A DNA stretch of 9,355 nucleotides, from contig CABSMZ010000063.1 in the NCBI GenBank assembly GCA_902478875.1, positions 1-9,355 on the forward strand. Reading direction: 5' to 3'. Position numbers and translations under genes: made by a program. The notes beneath the pieces are model-generated. The model did not search any database. It saw only the letters and a program-made list of their open reading frames with translations, and was not told the DNA's origin. Every line of letters begins with the position of its first letter. The first letter of the stretch is position 1. Source of the stretch: an uncultured Collinsella sp. (GTDB lineage: Bacteria > Actinomycetota > Coriobacteriia > Coriobacteriales > Coriobacteriaceae). Below, piece after piece: positions 1 to 5,587 of the stretch.

Positions 1-1
1 T

Positions 2-85
2 ACGCCGCGTTTCCTGCCGCCGCTCGTCTGCGAGGAAGCCGACGTGGATAGTCTGATTGAGATCCTGTCGGGTGTCTTGGGCTAA
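2..85 (+). CDS. argD: C-terminal end of a class-III aminotransferase, probably acetylornithine aminotransferase (5'-truncated)
   Basis: Only the last 27 codons are present, ending in TAA at 83-85. The visible tail reads R-F-L-P-P-L-V-C-E-E-A-D-V-D-S-L-I-E-I-L. The 'R-hydrophobic-x-PPL ... E-ID/VD-L' ending is typical of acetylornithine/succinylornithine and other class-III PLP aminotransferases, where it lies in the C-terminal small domain. If it is ArgD, the enzyme makes N-acetylornithine from N-acetylglutamate semialdehyde in arginine synthesis. The catalytic lysine and PLP site lie outside the window, so the exact family member cannot be proven; another ornithine- or GABA-type aminotransferase would end similarly. 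A large hairpin with a T tail follows 25 bases after the stop, so this is probably the last gene of its operon. Confidence 0.55.
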   Translation, partial: TPRFLPPLVCEEADVDSLIEILSGVLG

Positions 86-110
86 CGCGGTGCAATAACT
101 CAATTTGGAC

Positions 111-170
111 CGGGTTCCGGACTGCTGACGTGCCCTATGCGGCATGATTCAGCGGTCTGGAGCCCGTTTT
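111..170 (+). terminator. Very long hairpin terminator after the aminotransferase gene
   Basis: Bases 111-128 pair with 149-166 over 18 bp (including three G-T pairs). After a 2-base bulge (147-148), 129-134 pair with 141-146 around a 6-base loop (135-140). The stem is followed directly by TTTT (167-170). This is a Rho-independent terminator architecture with an unusually long stem. It could also be a repeated palindromic element that serves as the terminator. Confidence 0.75.
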
Positions 171-191
171 GCCTTAGATTTGCTAAGGCAA
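169..191. other. 9-bp perfect hairpin
   Basis: TTGCCTTAG (169-177) is the exact reverse complement of CTAAGGCAA (183-191), with a 5-base loop. It starts in the T tail of the preceding terminator. It has no T tract on the + strand, and only AA plus GC-rich sequence follows on the minus strand. It may be a backup terminator or part of a palindromic repeat; its function is unknown. Confidence 0.5.
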
Positions 192-228
192 GGGGGACCT
201 GCTGACCAAAAAACAGTAAATATGAGTA

Positions 229-249
229 CTGCTACCGATTTGGTAGCAG
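229..249. other. Hairpin made by the inverted-repeat core
   Basis: CTGCTACC (229-236) pairs exactly with GGTAGCAG (242-249) around the loop GATTT. TTTT follows shortly after (253-256), so it could act as a weak terminator or as the structural end of the AT-rich element. An alternative register (228-233 with 248-253) is also possible. Confidence 0.4.
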
Positions 250-303
250 CAGTTTTGGACTAATAAGGCCAGATATCAAGTCGAAATGGCAATGAATACA
301 CGA

Positions 304-331
304 TTTTGATCTAACTGTTAGTCCTTATAAT
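304..331 (+). promoter_or_regulatory. Possible promoter with consensus -10 inside the AT-rich element
   Basis: TATAAT at 326-331 is a perfect -10 hexamer, preceded at 16 bases by TTTTGA (304-309) as a poor -35. No gene follows on the + strand before asnB. It may be a chance match in AT-rich DNA or may drive an unrecognised short RNA. Confidence 0.2.
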
Positions 332-471
332 GGACATATGTTGCGTAACTTAAGCAAATACTGTCTTTTTATATGTTGCAAACAAAGTAGCAGTACTCAT
401 TTTTGCCATTTTTTGACCACGGCCTTTGTGACAGACGTGCTGGCGGGTTCGAATCCCATGCGCTGGGCATG

Positions 472-502
472 AAAAAGGAAAGGCCTCCATCGCTGGAGGC
501 CT
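472..502 (-). terminator. Minus-strand intrinsic terminator, distal copy
   Basis: AGGCCTCC (481-488) pairs with GGAGGCCT (495-502) around a 6-base loop. Read on the minus strand the hairpin is followed by TTCCTTTTT (complement of 472-480). It is a diverged copy of the terminator at 657-688 and lies downstream of a truncated tRNA 3' end (513-530), so it has no intact gene of its own. Confidence 0.6.
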
Positions 503-512
503 ATCAAATCAG

Positions 513-530
513 TGGTGGGCGATGAGGGAT
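513..530 (-). pseudogene. Truncated tRNA-Val 3' end (duplicated fragment)
   Basis: On the minus strand this reads as the 3' half of the T-stem, the acceptor 3' strand, discriminator A and CCA. It is identical to the end of the complete tRNA-Val at 699-774 and lies inside a perfect 32-bp direct repeat (499-530 and 685-716). The match stops abruptly at the T-loop, where palindrome-rich sequence (531-628) begins. No anticodon or D arm remains, so this is a remnant. It is either left by a tandem duplication or a duplicated attachment-type end. Confidence 0.6.
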
Positions 531-628
531 GTCCGCGTGCGGCTCCGCCGCCCGCATCCGCTTCGTCGCTTCGCTCCTCGCGTGCTGCGCTGGAAAACGC
601 TTCGCGTTTCCTCAGCTCCGCACCCTGT
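531..628. repeat. Palindrome-rich spacer between the two tRNA-end copies
   Basis: Short inverted repeats are packed here: GCGGC/GCCGC around TCC (539-551) and GGAAAACGC/GCGTTTCC around TTC (592-611, one bulged A). In between are GC-rich repeats built on CGCTTCG. It reads through in several frames without a credible protein. It looks like a small palindromic intergenic element; its family is unknown to me. Confidence 0.4.
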
Positions 629-656
629 CGGGTTCGAATCCCTCTGCGATGGGCCC

Positions 657-688
657 AAAAAAAGAAAGGCTCCCATTGCTGGGAGCCT
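657..688 (-). terminator. Intrinsic terminator of tRNA-Val
   Basis: Eleven bases downstream of the encoded CCA on the minus strand, an 8-bp perfect stem (AGGCTCCC 667-674 with GGGAGCCT 681-688, 6-base loop) is followed by TTTCTTTTTTT (complement of 657-667). The position and T tract fit a Rho-independent terminator for the tRNA transcript. Confidence 0.85.
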
Positions 689-698
689 ATCAAATCAG

Positions 699-774
699 TG
701 GTGGGCGATGAGGGATTCGAACCCCCAGCCTTGTGCGTGTAAAGCACCTGCGCTAACCGTTGCGCCAATCGCCC
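699..774 (-). tRNA. tRNA-Val (anticodon TAC, CCA encoded)
   Basis: Read on the minus strand it folds as a complete cloverleaf. The acceptor GGGCGAT pairs with ATCGCCC, the D-stem GCGC pairs with GCGC, and the anticodon stem has 4 clean pairs plus a G-A top pair. The anticodon loop is TTTACAC, giving TAC, which reads GTA and other valine codons. The variable loop has 5 bases, and the T-arm GGGGG-TTCGAAT-CCCTC has one G-T pair. Discriminator A is followed by an encoded CCA (699-701). Total length is 76 nt. It is transcribed divergently from asnB and ends at the terminator 657-688. Its last 18 bases recur at 513-530. Confidence 0.92.
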
Positions 775-784
775 GTGCGGAGAG

Positions 785-790
785 AGTATA
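785..790 (-). promoter_or_regulatory. -10 element for tRNA-Val
   Basis: On the minus strand TATACT lies 10 bases upstream of the tRNA 5' end, where the -10 box of a tRNA promoter is expected. The -35 is weak (GTGAAT at a 16-base spacing). Confidence 0.5.
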
Positions 791-904
791 GCAAAACAAT
801 CGCCTCATTCACCTCATATCCATTAAAGGTAACTCGCGCGTGTCACAGCGGAGCTGATTCAGTTGAGATTGCCTGAACATTCCGCCCCTCTTTACGCCCT
901 CGGG

Positions 905-910
905 TATACT
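905..910 (+). promoter_or_regulatory. Candidate -10 element for asnB
   Basis: TATACT lies 51 bases before the asnB start in an intergenic stretch that separates it from the divergent tRNA gene. I see no good -35 at 16-18 bases upstream, so the promoter is weak, activator-dependent, or placed elsewhere. Confidence 0.35.
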
Positions 911-961
911 CAAAAGCTACTGATTCGATTTGATGCCCAGCAACAGCAGAGGGGATAGTAT

Positions 962-2842
962 ATGTGCGGTTTTGTCGGTTTTGTCGGTGGGACGGATAAC
1001 CAATCCGAGGTGCTCACCAAGATGATGGACCGCATCGTCCATCGCGGTCCCGACATGGGCGGTCAGTTTATCGACGGCCGCGTTGCCCTGGGCTTCCGCC
1101 GCCTGTCGATCCTCGACCTGACCGAGGCTGGCGCCCAACCCATGGCCAACGAGGACGGTAGCGTCGTCATTGTCTTTAACGGCGAGATCTACAACTTCCA
1201 AGAACTCCGTTCCGAGCTCGAGGCCAAGGGCTACAAGTTCCACTGCGGCGCCGACACCGAGAGCCTCCTGCACGGCTATGAGGAGTGGGGCGAGGCCGTA
1301 CTCGATCGTTTGCGCGGTATGTACGCCTTCGTCATCTGGGACAAAAAGAAGAATAAGCTTTTTGGCGCCCGCGACATCTTTGGCATCAAGCCGCTCTATT
1401 ACTATCCCATGGCCGATGCGGGCGACGGCGCTCCGGGCGTGCTCTTTGGTTCCGAGATCAAGAGCTTCCTGGACTACCCGCACTTCCACAAGGCGGTCAA
1501 CAAAAAGGCTCTGCGTCCGTACATGACGCTGCAGTATTCGGCGACTGAGGAGACTTTCTTCGAGGGTGTCTACAAGCTGCCGCCGGCGCACTACTTTACT
1601 GTCGATATCCCGACCGGCAAGATGAACATCGAGCGCTACTGGGATTGCGATTACTCTGCCGTCGAGAAGCCGTTCGAAGAGTATGTCGATGAGCTGGACG
1701 AGGTCGTGCACGAGAGTGTCGAGGCCCATCGTATCGCCGACGTCAAGGTCGCGTCGTTCCTCTCCGGTGGCGTCGACTCCAGCTACATCGCCGCTTGCCT
1801 CATGCCCGACAAGACCTTCTCGGTGGGCTTTGACTACAAGAACTTTAACGAGACCAACTACGCCAAGGAGCTTTCCGATAAGCTCGGCGTCGAGAACGTT
1901 CGCAAGATGATTACTGCCGACGAGTTCTTCGGTGCGCTCGAGGACATCCAGTATCACATGGACGAGCCGCAGTCCAACCTGTCTTCCGTGCCGCTGTGGT
2001 TCTTGGCCGAGATGGCCCGCAAGGACGTCACCGTCGTGCTTTCGGGCGAAGGCGCCGACGAGCTCTTTGGCGGCTACGCCTACTACGAGGACACGGTCCC
2101 GGTGCGCAAGTACAAAAAGATGGTGCCGCTGTCCATCCGTCGCGCGCTCGGTAACCTGGCGCTGCATATACCGTACTTCAAGGGACATAACTTCCTGGTC
2201 AAGGGTGCCGAGATCCCCGAGAAGTCGTTCCTGGGACAGGCTCTGGTATGGCCGGAGCGCGAGGTCGACGGCGTGCTCAAGCCCGAGTACAACACCGGCG
2301 ATGGCGCCTTCGAGCTTGCCGCTCCCATCTATGCGCGCGTGAAGGGTCAGCCCGAGCTGGTCAAGAAGCAGTACCTGGACATGAACATGTGGCTCCCGGG
2401 CGACATTCTGCTCAAGGCCGACAAGATGTGCATGGCGCACTCGCTGGAGCTGCGCGTGCCCTTCCTGGACCGCAAAGTTATGGAGTTCGCCGAGCACATT
2501 CCCGATCGCTACCGCATCAACGAGAACGGCAACAAACAGGTACTCCGCCACGCTGCCAACAAGTCGCTGCCCGATGAGTGGGCCACCCGTCCCAAGGTGG
2601 GCTTCCCGGTGCCGATTGTCTACTGGCTGCGCGAGCAAAAGTGGTACGACTATGTCAAGGAGTACTTCACCGCGCCGTGGGCAAGCGAGTTCTTCAATAC
2701 CGACGAGCTCATGCACCTGCTCGATTTGCACTTTGCGGGCAAGGGCGATTTCCAGCGCAAGATCTATACGCCGCTCGTGTTCCTAGTGTGGTACAAGCGC
2801 TTCTTTATCGACGAGGGCCAGCCTTCTGTTCAGGCTGCCTAG
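962..2842 (+). CDS. asnB: Asparagine synthase (glutamine-hydrolysing), class B
   Basis: This cytoplasmic enzyme makes asparagine from aspartate using ATP and ammonia released from glutamine. The 626-residue protein starts M-C-G-F-V-G, giving Cys2 as the N-terminal nucleophile of the class-II glutaminase domain after Met removal. Further glutaminase motifs are RGPDMGG, FRRLSILDL, FNGEIYN and GADTE. The synthetase domain carries the ATP pyrophosphatase loop SGGVDSS (268-274) and SGEGADELFGG (361-371), and later LELRVPFLD and RPKVGFPVP. Length is somewhat above the approximately 550-residue E. coli AsnB but normal for the AsnB family in Gram-positive lineages. The start is supported by GAGGGG 7-8 bases upstream and by the need for Cys2. 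It stands alone between the divergent tRNA gene and a strong terminator, so it is probably monocistronic. Related synthases that amidate other substrates cannot be excluded. Confidence 0.93.
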   Translation: MCGFVGFVGGTDNQSEVLTKMMDRIVHRGPDMGGQFIDGRVALGFRRLSILDLTEAGAQPMANEDGSVVIVFNGEIYNFQELRSELEAKGYKFHCGADTESLLHGYEEWGEAVLDRLRGMYAFVIWDKKKNKLFGARDIFGIKPLYYYPMADAGDGAPGVLFGSEIKSFLDYPHFHKAVNKKALRPYMTLQYSATEETFFEGVYKLPPAHYFTVDIPTGKMNIERYWDCDYSAVEKPFEEYVDELDEVVHESVEAHRIADVKVASFLSGGVDSSYIAACLMPDKTFSVGFDYKNFNETNYAKELSDKLGVENVRKMITADEFFGALEDIQYHMDEPQSNLSSVPLWFLAEMARKDVTVVLSGEGADELFGGYAYYEDTVPVRKYKKMVPLSIRRALGNLALHIPYFKGHNFLVKGAEIPEKSFLGQALVWPEREVDGVLKPEYNTGDGAFELAAPIYARVKGQPELVKKQYLDMNMWLPGDILLKADKMCMAHSLELRVPFLDRKVMEFAEHIPDRYRINENGNKQVLRHAANKSLPDEWATRPKVGFPVPIVYWLREQKWYDYVKEYFTAPWASEFFNTDELMHLLDLHFAGKGDFQRKIYTPLVFLVWYKRFFIDEGQPSVQAA

Positions 2843-2867
2843 TCTCGGCTTACGAATGCCTGCGCGT

Positions 2868-2892
2868 AACGGCTCCTCCGGGAGCCGTTTTT
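2868..2892 (+). terminator. Intrinsic terminator after asnB
   Basis: AACGGCTCC (2868-2876) pairs perfectly with GGAGCCGTT (2881-2889) around the loop TCCG, with a run of T to 2892. It lies 26 bases after the asnB stop. Confidence 0.92.
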
Positions 2893-2919
2893 GCGTGGGT
2901 GCGTTTCAGTTACTATAAA
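2891..2919 (+). promoter_or_regulatory. Promoter for the murE-HAD-murI-rph group
   Basis: TTGCGT (2891-2896), 17 bases, then TATAAA (2914-2919), about 36 bases before the murE ATG. The -35 overlaps the T tail of the asnB terminator. The same TTGCGT hexamer recurs in the promoter upstream of veg. Confidence 0.55.
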
Positions 2920-2954
2920 AACCGTCCCTGCCAAATGGCTGAGAAAGGTGAAAG

Positions 2955-4517
2955 ATGCACCATTCGGATTCCGCGACCGTGACCACGGTCGATACGCTTG
3001 CCAAGCTTCTCGATGTGTGCGGCGAGCTGCGCGCATCAGAGCAGGTTGACGAGCGTGCCGTGACCGGCTGCTCGTTTGATTCGCGCGCGGTCTCGGCAGG
3101 TGACGTGTTCTTCTGCAAAGGTGCTGCCTTTAAGCCCGCGTTTTTGAGCATGGCGCTCGATGCGGGCGCCGTCGCATTTGTGTGCGAGGAGTCGCTGGTC
3201 GAGTCTCTGGAGCCGCTGGCGCAGGAGAGCGGTGCTGCGATGCTGGTTGTTGATAGTGTTCGCACGGCCATGGCCCTGTTGCCGCCGGAGGTCTACGACC
3301 GTCCTGACCACGACGTCAAGATCGTGGGCATCACCGGCACCAAGGGAAAGACTACGGCCGCTTTTATGCTCCAGTCCATCATCAAGGCGGCGGGCGAGTC
3401 CTGCGGCATGATCGGCTCGGTGAGTACCGACGATGGTATCGAGTGCTACGAGAGCACCAACACCACGCCCGAGGCCCCCGAGGTTTGGCGCCATATCGCC
3501 AACTGCCGCACGTCCGGTCGCCAGTCCATGGTCATGGAGGTCTCGAGCCAGGCGCTCAAGTACCAACGCGTCGAGAATCTGCCGTTTGACGTGGCGTGCT
3601 TCCTCAACATCGGCCGCGACCACATCTCGCCGATCGAACACCCCACGTTTGAGGATTATTTTGAGAGCAAGCTCAGGATTTTTGACCAGGCAAAGACCGC
3701 CGTGGTGAATCTGGGCACCGAAGAGGTCGACCGTGTGCTGGAGGCAGCGTCGACGGCCGAGCGCTTGGTGACCGTTGGCGTCGAGCATCCCGAGGCAAGC
3801 CTGTGGGCGAGCGACGTACGCATGGTCGGCTTTAGCATCGAGTTCAACTTGCATGGCCTGTGTGCCGACGAGTCCGAGGCGGGGGAGAAGATCCTGCTGG
3901 GTATCGCGGGAGACTTTAACGTGGAGAACGCGCTGGTCGCTATCGCCGCTGCGCGCGAGATCGGCATCGGTATCGAGGCTATCAAGAAGGGCCTCTCCAA
4001 ACTGCGTGTGCCGGGCCGTATGGAGGTCGTGGAGTCGAAGGACGGCCGCGTGATTTGTGTCGTCGACTACGCGCACAACCAGCTTTCGTTCCGCTCGCTT
4101 TTCTCGTCGGTCAAGCGCGCGTTTCCCGCCAGCCCGGTCATCGCAGTGTTTGGCGCTGCCGGCGGCAAGGCGCAGGAGCGCCGCGAGCAGCTTCCGCGCG
4201 AGGCCGCACCGTATTCCGACCTGATGATCTTTGCCAATGAGGACCCGGCTCACGAGGACCCGATGAAGGTCTGTCGCGAGCTTGCCGAACATGTTCCCGA
4301 CGATACGCCGAACAAGATCATCCTCGACCGCGAAGCCGCTGTGCATGCGGCGTTCAAGGCGGCGCGCGAGGAGTACGTCAACCCCGATGCTCCCACCATT
4401 GTCTTGCTGCTGGCAAAGGGTGACGAGGAGCTCATGCACGTGGGCGACGAGTTCGTGCCCATCGAGAGCGACCTTTCGCTGGCCAATCGCCTGATCGATG
4501 TTACCCAGTTTGACTAA
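2955..4517 (+). CDS. murE: UDP-N-acetylmuramyl-tripeptide synthetase, lysine-type MurE
   Basis: This cytoplasmic Mur ligase adds the third amino acid to UDP-MurNAc-L-Ala-D-Glu with ATP. Domains in the 520-residue protein are an N-terminal UDP-binding domain (SFDSRAVSAGDVFFC near 35-50), a central ATPase with P-loop GTKGKTT (128-134), and a C-terminal ligase domain. Other motifs are NTTPEAPEVWR, MEVSSQAL, HPTFEDYFESK with the expected carbamylated Lys at 239, GDFNVENA, LRVPGRMEV and VDYAHN. The overall wording (GTKGKTT, MEVSSQA, IEHPTFEDYF, VDYAHN) is close to streptococcal L-lysine-adding MurE. The meso-DAP signature DNPR is absent; the equivalent place reads N-E-D-P-A-H-E-D-P (428-436). The third residue is therefore likely Lys or another non-DAP diamino acid such as Orn. 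The start is set by AAAGGTG (2944-2950) just before the ATG. It heads a group that also contains murI. Confidence 0.9.
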   Translation: MHHSDSATVTTVDTLAKLLDVCGELRASEQVDERAVTGCSFDSRAVSAGDVFFCKGAAFKPAFLSMALDAGAVAFVCEESLVESLEPLAQESGAAMLVVDSVRTAMALLPPEVYDRPDHDVKIVGITGTKGKTTAAFMLQSIIKAAGESCGMIGSVSTDDGIECYESTNTTPEAPEVWRHIANCRTSGRQSMVMEVSSQALKYQRVENLPFDVACFLNIGRDHISPIEHPTFEDYFESKLRIFDQAKTAVVNLGTEEVDRVLEAASTAERLVTVGVEHPEASLWASDVRMVGFSIEFNLHGLCADESEAGEKILLGIAGDFNVENALVAIAAAREIGIGIEAIKKGLSKLRVPGRMEVVESKDGRVICVVDYAHNQLSFRSLFSSVKRAFPASPVIAVFGAAGGKAQERREQLPREAAPYSDLMIFANEDPAHEDPMKVCRELAEHVPDDTPNKIILDREAAVHAAFKAAREEYVNPDAPTIVLLLAKGDEELMHVGDEFVPIESDLSLANRLIDVTQFD

Positions 4518-4526
4518 TGAACCATG

Positions 4527-4559
4527 ATGGCGGCGGCGCCCTGAGTGCGCTGTCGCCAT
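4527..4559. other. 13-bp hairpin between murE and the HAD gene
   Basis: ATGGCGGCGGCGC (4527-4539) pairs along its whole length with GCGCTGTCGCCAT (4547-4559), counting two G-T pairs, around a 7-base loop. It begins 9 bases after the murE stop. There is no T tract, so it may be a U-less terminator, a pausing or processing site that adjusts expression within the operon, or an mRNA-stabilising 3' end. Confidence 0.55.
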
Positions 4560-4624
4560 AAGCGTGTTCCCTCAATCAAAACATGCCGTCCAAGTCCAAA
4601 CCCTTCTACGTAAACGGAGTAACC

Positions 4625-5536
4625 ATGTCCCACAATACCCTGCCGACCGTCGCTGAGCTTTCGGGCGAGATGCGCGAGCGCTTGGCCAAGGTCAAGTACG
4701 TCTTTACCGACCTGGATGCCACGATGCTTGCACCCGGCTCGTGCGTGCTGCGCGACAACGACGGCAACCCCTCGACCAAACTCGTCGAGGCCGTCGTGGC
4801 GCTCGCTCGCGCTGGTATTCAGGTGGTTCCCACCTCGGGCCGCAACCGTACCATGATCCACGAGGACGCGCGCGTGCTCGGTCTCAACTCCTACATCGGC
4901 GAGATGGGCGGCCTGGTCATGTACGACCTCAAAGCCAACGATTGGGAGTATCTGACCGGCGACATGCCCTACGACCCCTCTTGCGGCCTCACGCCGCACC
5001 AGGTGATCGAGCAGACCGGCGTGTGCGAGAAGATCCTCGCCCGCTGGCCGCACAAGATCGAGTATCACAACGACATGTCGACCGGCTACAAGTACCGTGA
5101 GGTCACCGTCGGCATGCGCGGCGATGTGCCCGACGATGAGGTTCAGGCCATCCTGGACGAGGCCGGCTGCGGTCTGATCTGGGCTTGCAACGGCCATCTG
5201 ACGCATCTGTCCAAGCCGACGACGCTCGAGCTCGATCGCGTCGAGGACGGTCGCGCCTTCAACATCAATCCGGCGGGTCTTAACAAAGGCGTTGCCATTG
5301 CGCGCTTCTGCGAGCACCTGGGGATCGAGCGCGAGGAGACGCTTGCGCTCGGCGACTCCGAGTCCGACTTCTACATGGCCGACCATGTTGGCATGTTCTG
5401 CCTGGTCGAGAACGGTCTGACGAGCGCCGGTGCCCCGGAGTTCTTGGACGCCTGCGACAATGCCTATATTACGCGCGGCAAGATTGTCGACGGTTGGGTG
5501 GCAACGGCCGAGCTGCTGGTCGCAGCCCGTTCGTAG
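4625..5536 (+). CDS. HAD-superfamily phosphatase (Cof/type IIB-like)
   Basis: A 303-residue cytoplasmic HAD hydrolase. Motif I is V-F-T-D-L-D-A-T (Asp29 nucleophile, Asp31 acid/base), with Ala in place of the usual Gly of DxDGT. Motif II is P-T-S-G-R-N (69-74), the motif III lysine is in L-N-K-G-V-A (Lys221), and motif IV is G-D-S-E-S-D (243-248). The roughly 110-residue insert between motifs II and III is the C2-type cap of type IIB enzymes, which act on phosphosugars and similar small phosphates. The substrate cannot be told. Placement between murE and murI suggests, but does not show, a link to wall precursors. The frame is open from an ATG at 4583, but that has no ribosome site; ATG 4625 has GGAG at 4616-4619 and is preferred. 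Confidence 0.85.
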   Translation: MSHNTLPTVAELSGEMRERLAKVKYVFTDLDATMLAPGSCVLRDNDGNPSTKLVEAVVALARAGIQVVPTSGRNRTMIHEDARVLGLNSYIGEMGGLVMYDLKANDWEYLTGDMPYDPSCGLTPHQVIEQTGVCEKILARWPHKIEYHNDMSTGYKYREVTVGMRGDVPDDEVQAILDEAGCGLIWACNGHLTHLSKPTTLELDRVEDGRAFNINPAGLNKGVAIARFCEHLGIEREETLALGDSESDFYMADHVGMFCLVENGLTSAGAPEFLDACDNAYITRGKIVDGWVATAELLVAARS

Positions 5537-5587
5537 CGCGACGCATCACGATTGGTCGCATTTTTCGAGAGAGAATCTGGTGAGGTA

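Larger units (their letters stand above)
204..418. repeat. AT-rich block bounded by 32-bp imperfect inverted repeats (possible MITE-like or regulatory element)
   Basis: The left arm 204-235 and the reverse complement of the right arm 387-418 agree at about 26 of 32 positions. The innermost 14 bases are identical (ATGAGTACTGCTAC at 222-235, its reverse complement at 387-400). The interior is clearly AT-rich compared with the surrounding high-GC DNA and has no convincing open reading frame. A third partial copy of the core in inverted orientation sits at 242-253 and forms a hairpin with 229-236. A 7-bp inverted pair (257-263 / 318-324) and a consensus TATAAT (326-331) lie inside. No target-site duplication is evident at the outer edges, so transposition is only one explanation; a paired operator or promoter region is another. 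Confidence 0.5.
444..716. repeat. Two tandem diverged copies (444-530 and 629-716) of a tRNA-end plus terminator unit
   Basis: Both copies begin with CGGGTTCGAATCCC and run through an A-rich stretch, the terminator hairpin, a shared spacer and the tRNA-Val 3' end, ending GATGAGGGAT. Their last 32 bases are identical, while the hairpin and the start are diverged. GGGTTCGAATCCC at the left edge of each copy resembles a tRNA T-arm read on the + strand. Neither has a recognisable full tRNA around it: the acceptor strand and D arm cannot be found. Confidence 0.6.

Noticed and set aside
204..418. An insertion sequence with a transposase
   Set aside because: The block is only about 215 bases with no coding frame of useful length and no visible target-site duplication, so at most a non-autonomous element can be proposed.
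531..628. CRISPR-like array from repeated CGCTTCG motifs
   Set aside because: There are no regularly spaced repeats of 20 or more bases and no unique spacers; these are short overlapping palindromes.
629..656. A + strand tRNA ending at GGGTTCGAATCCC
   Set aside because: The T-stem has only three good pairs, no CCA follows, and no matching acceptor 5' strand or anticodon arm is found upstream.
397..768. A 123-residue minus-strand open frame, and + strand frames at 512-791
   Set aside because: They translate the tRNA-Val gene, its duplicated 3' end and the terminators; the repeated peptide N-P-S-S-P-T-T-D-L-I-G simply reflects the duplicated tRNA end.
917..2731. A 604-residue minus-strand open frame opposite asnB
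   Set aside because: It is antisense to a clear asnB, lacks any recognisable motif, and arises because high-GC third positions leave the opposite frame free of stops. The same holds for long minus-strand frames at 3036-4559, 4514-5386, 5792-7240 and 7270-8517.
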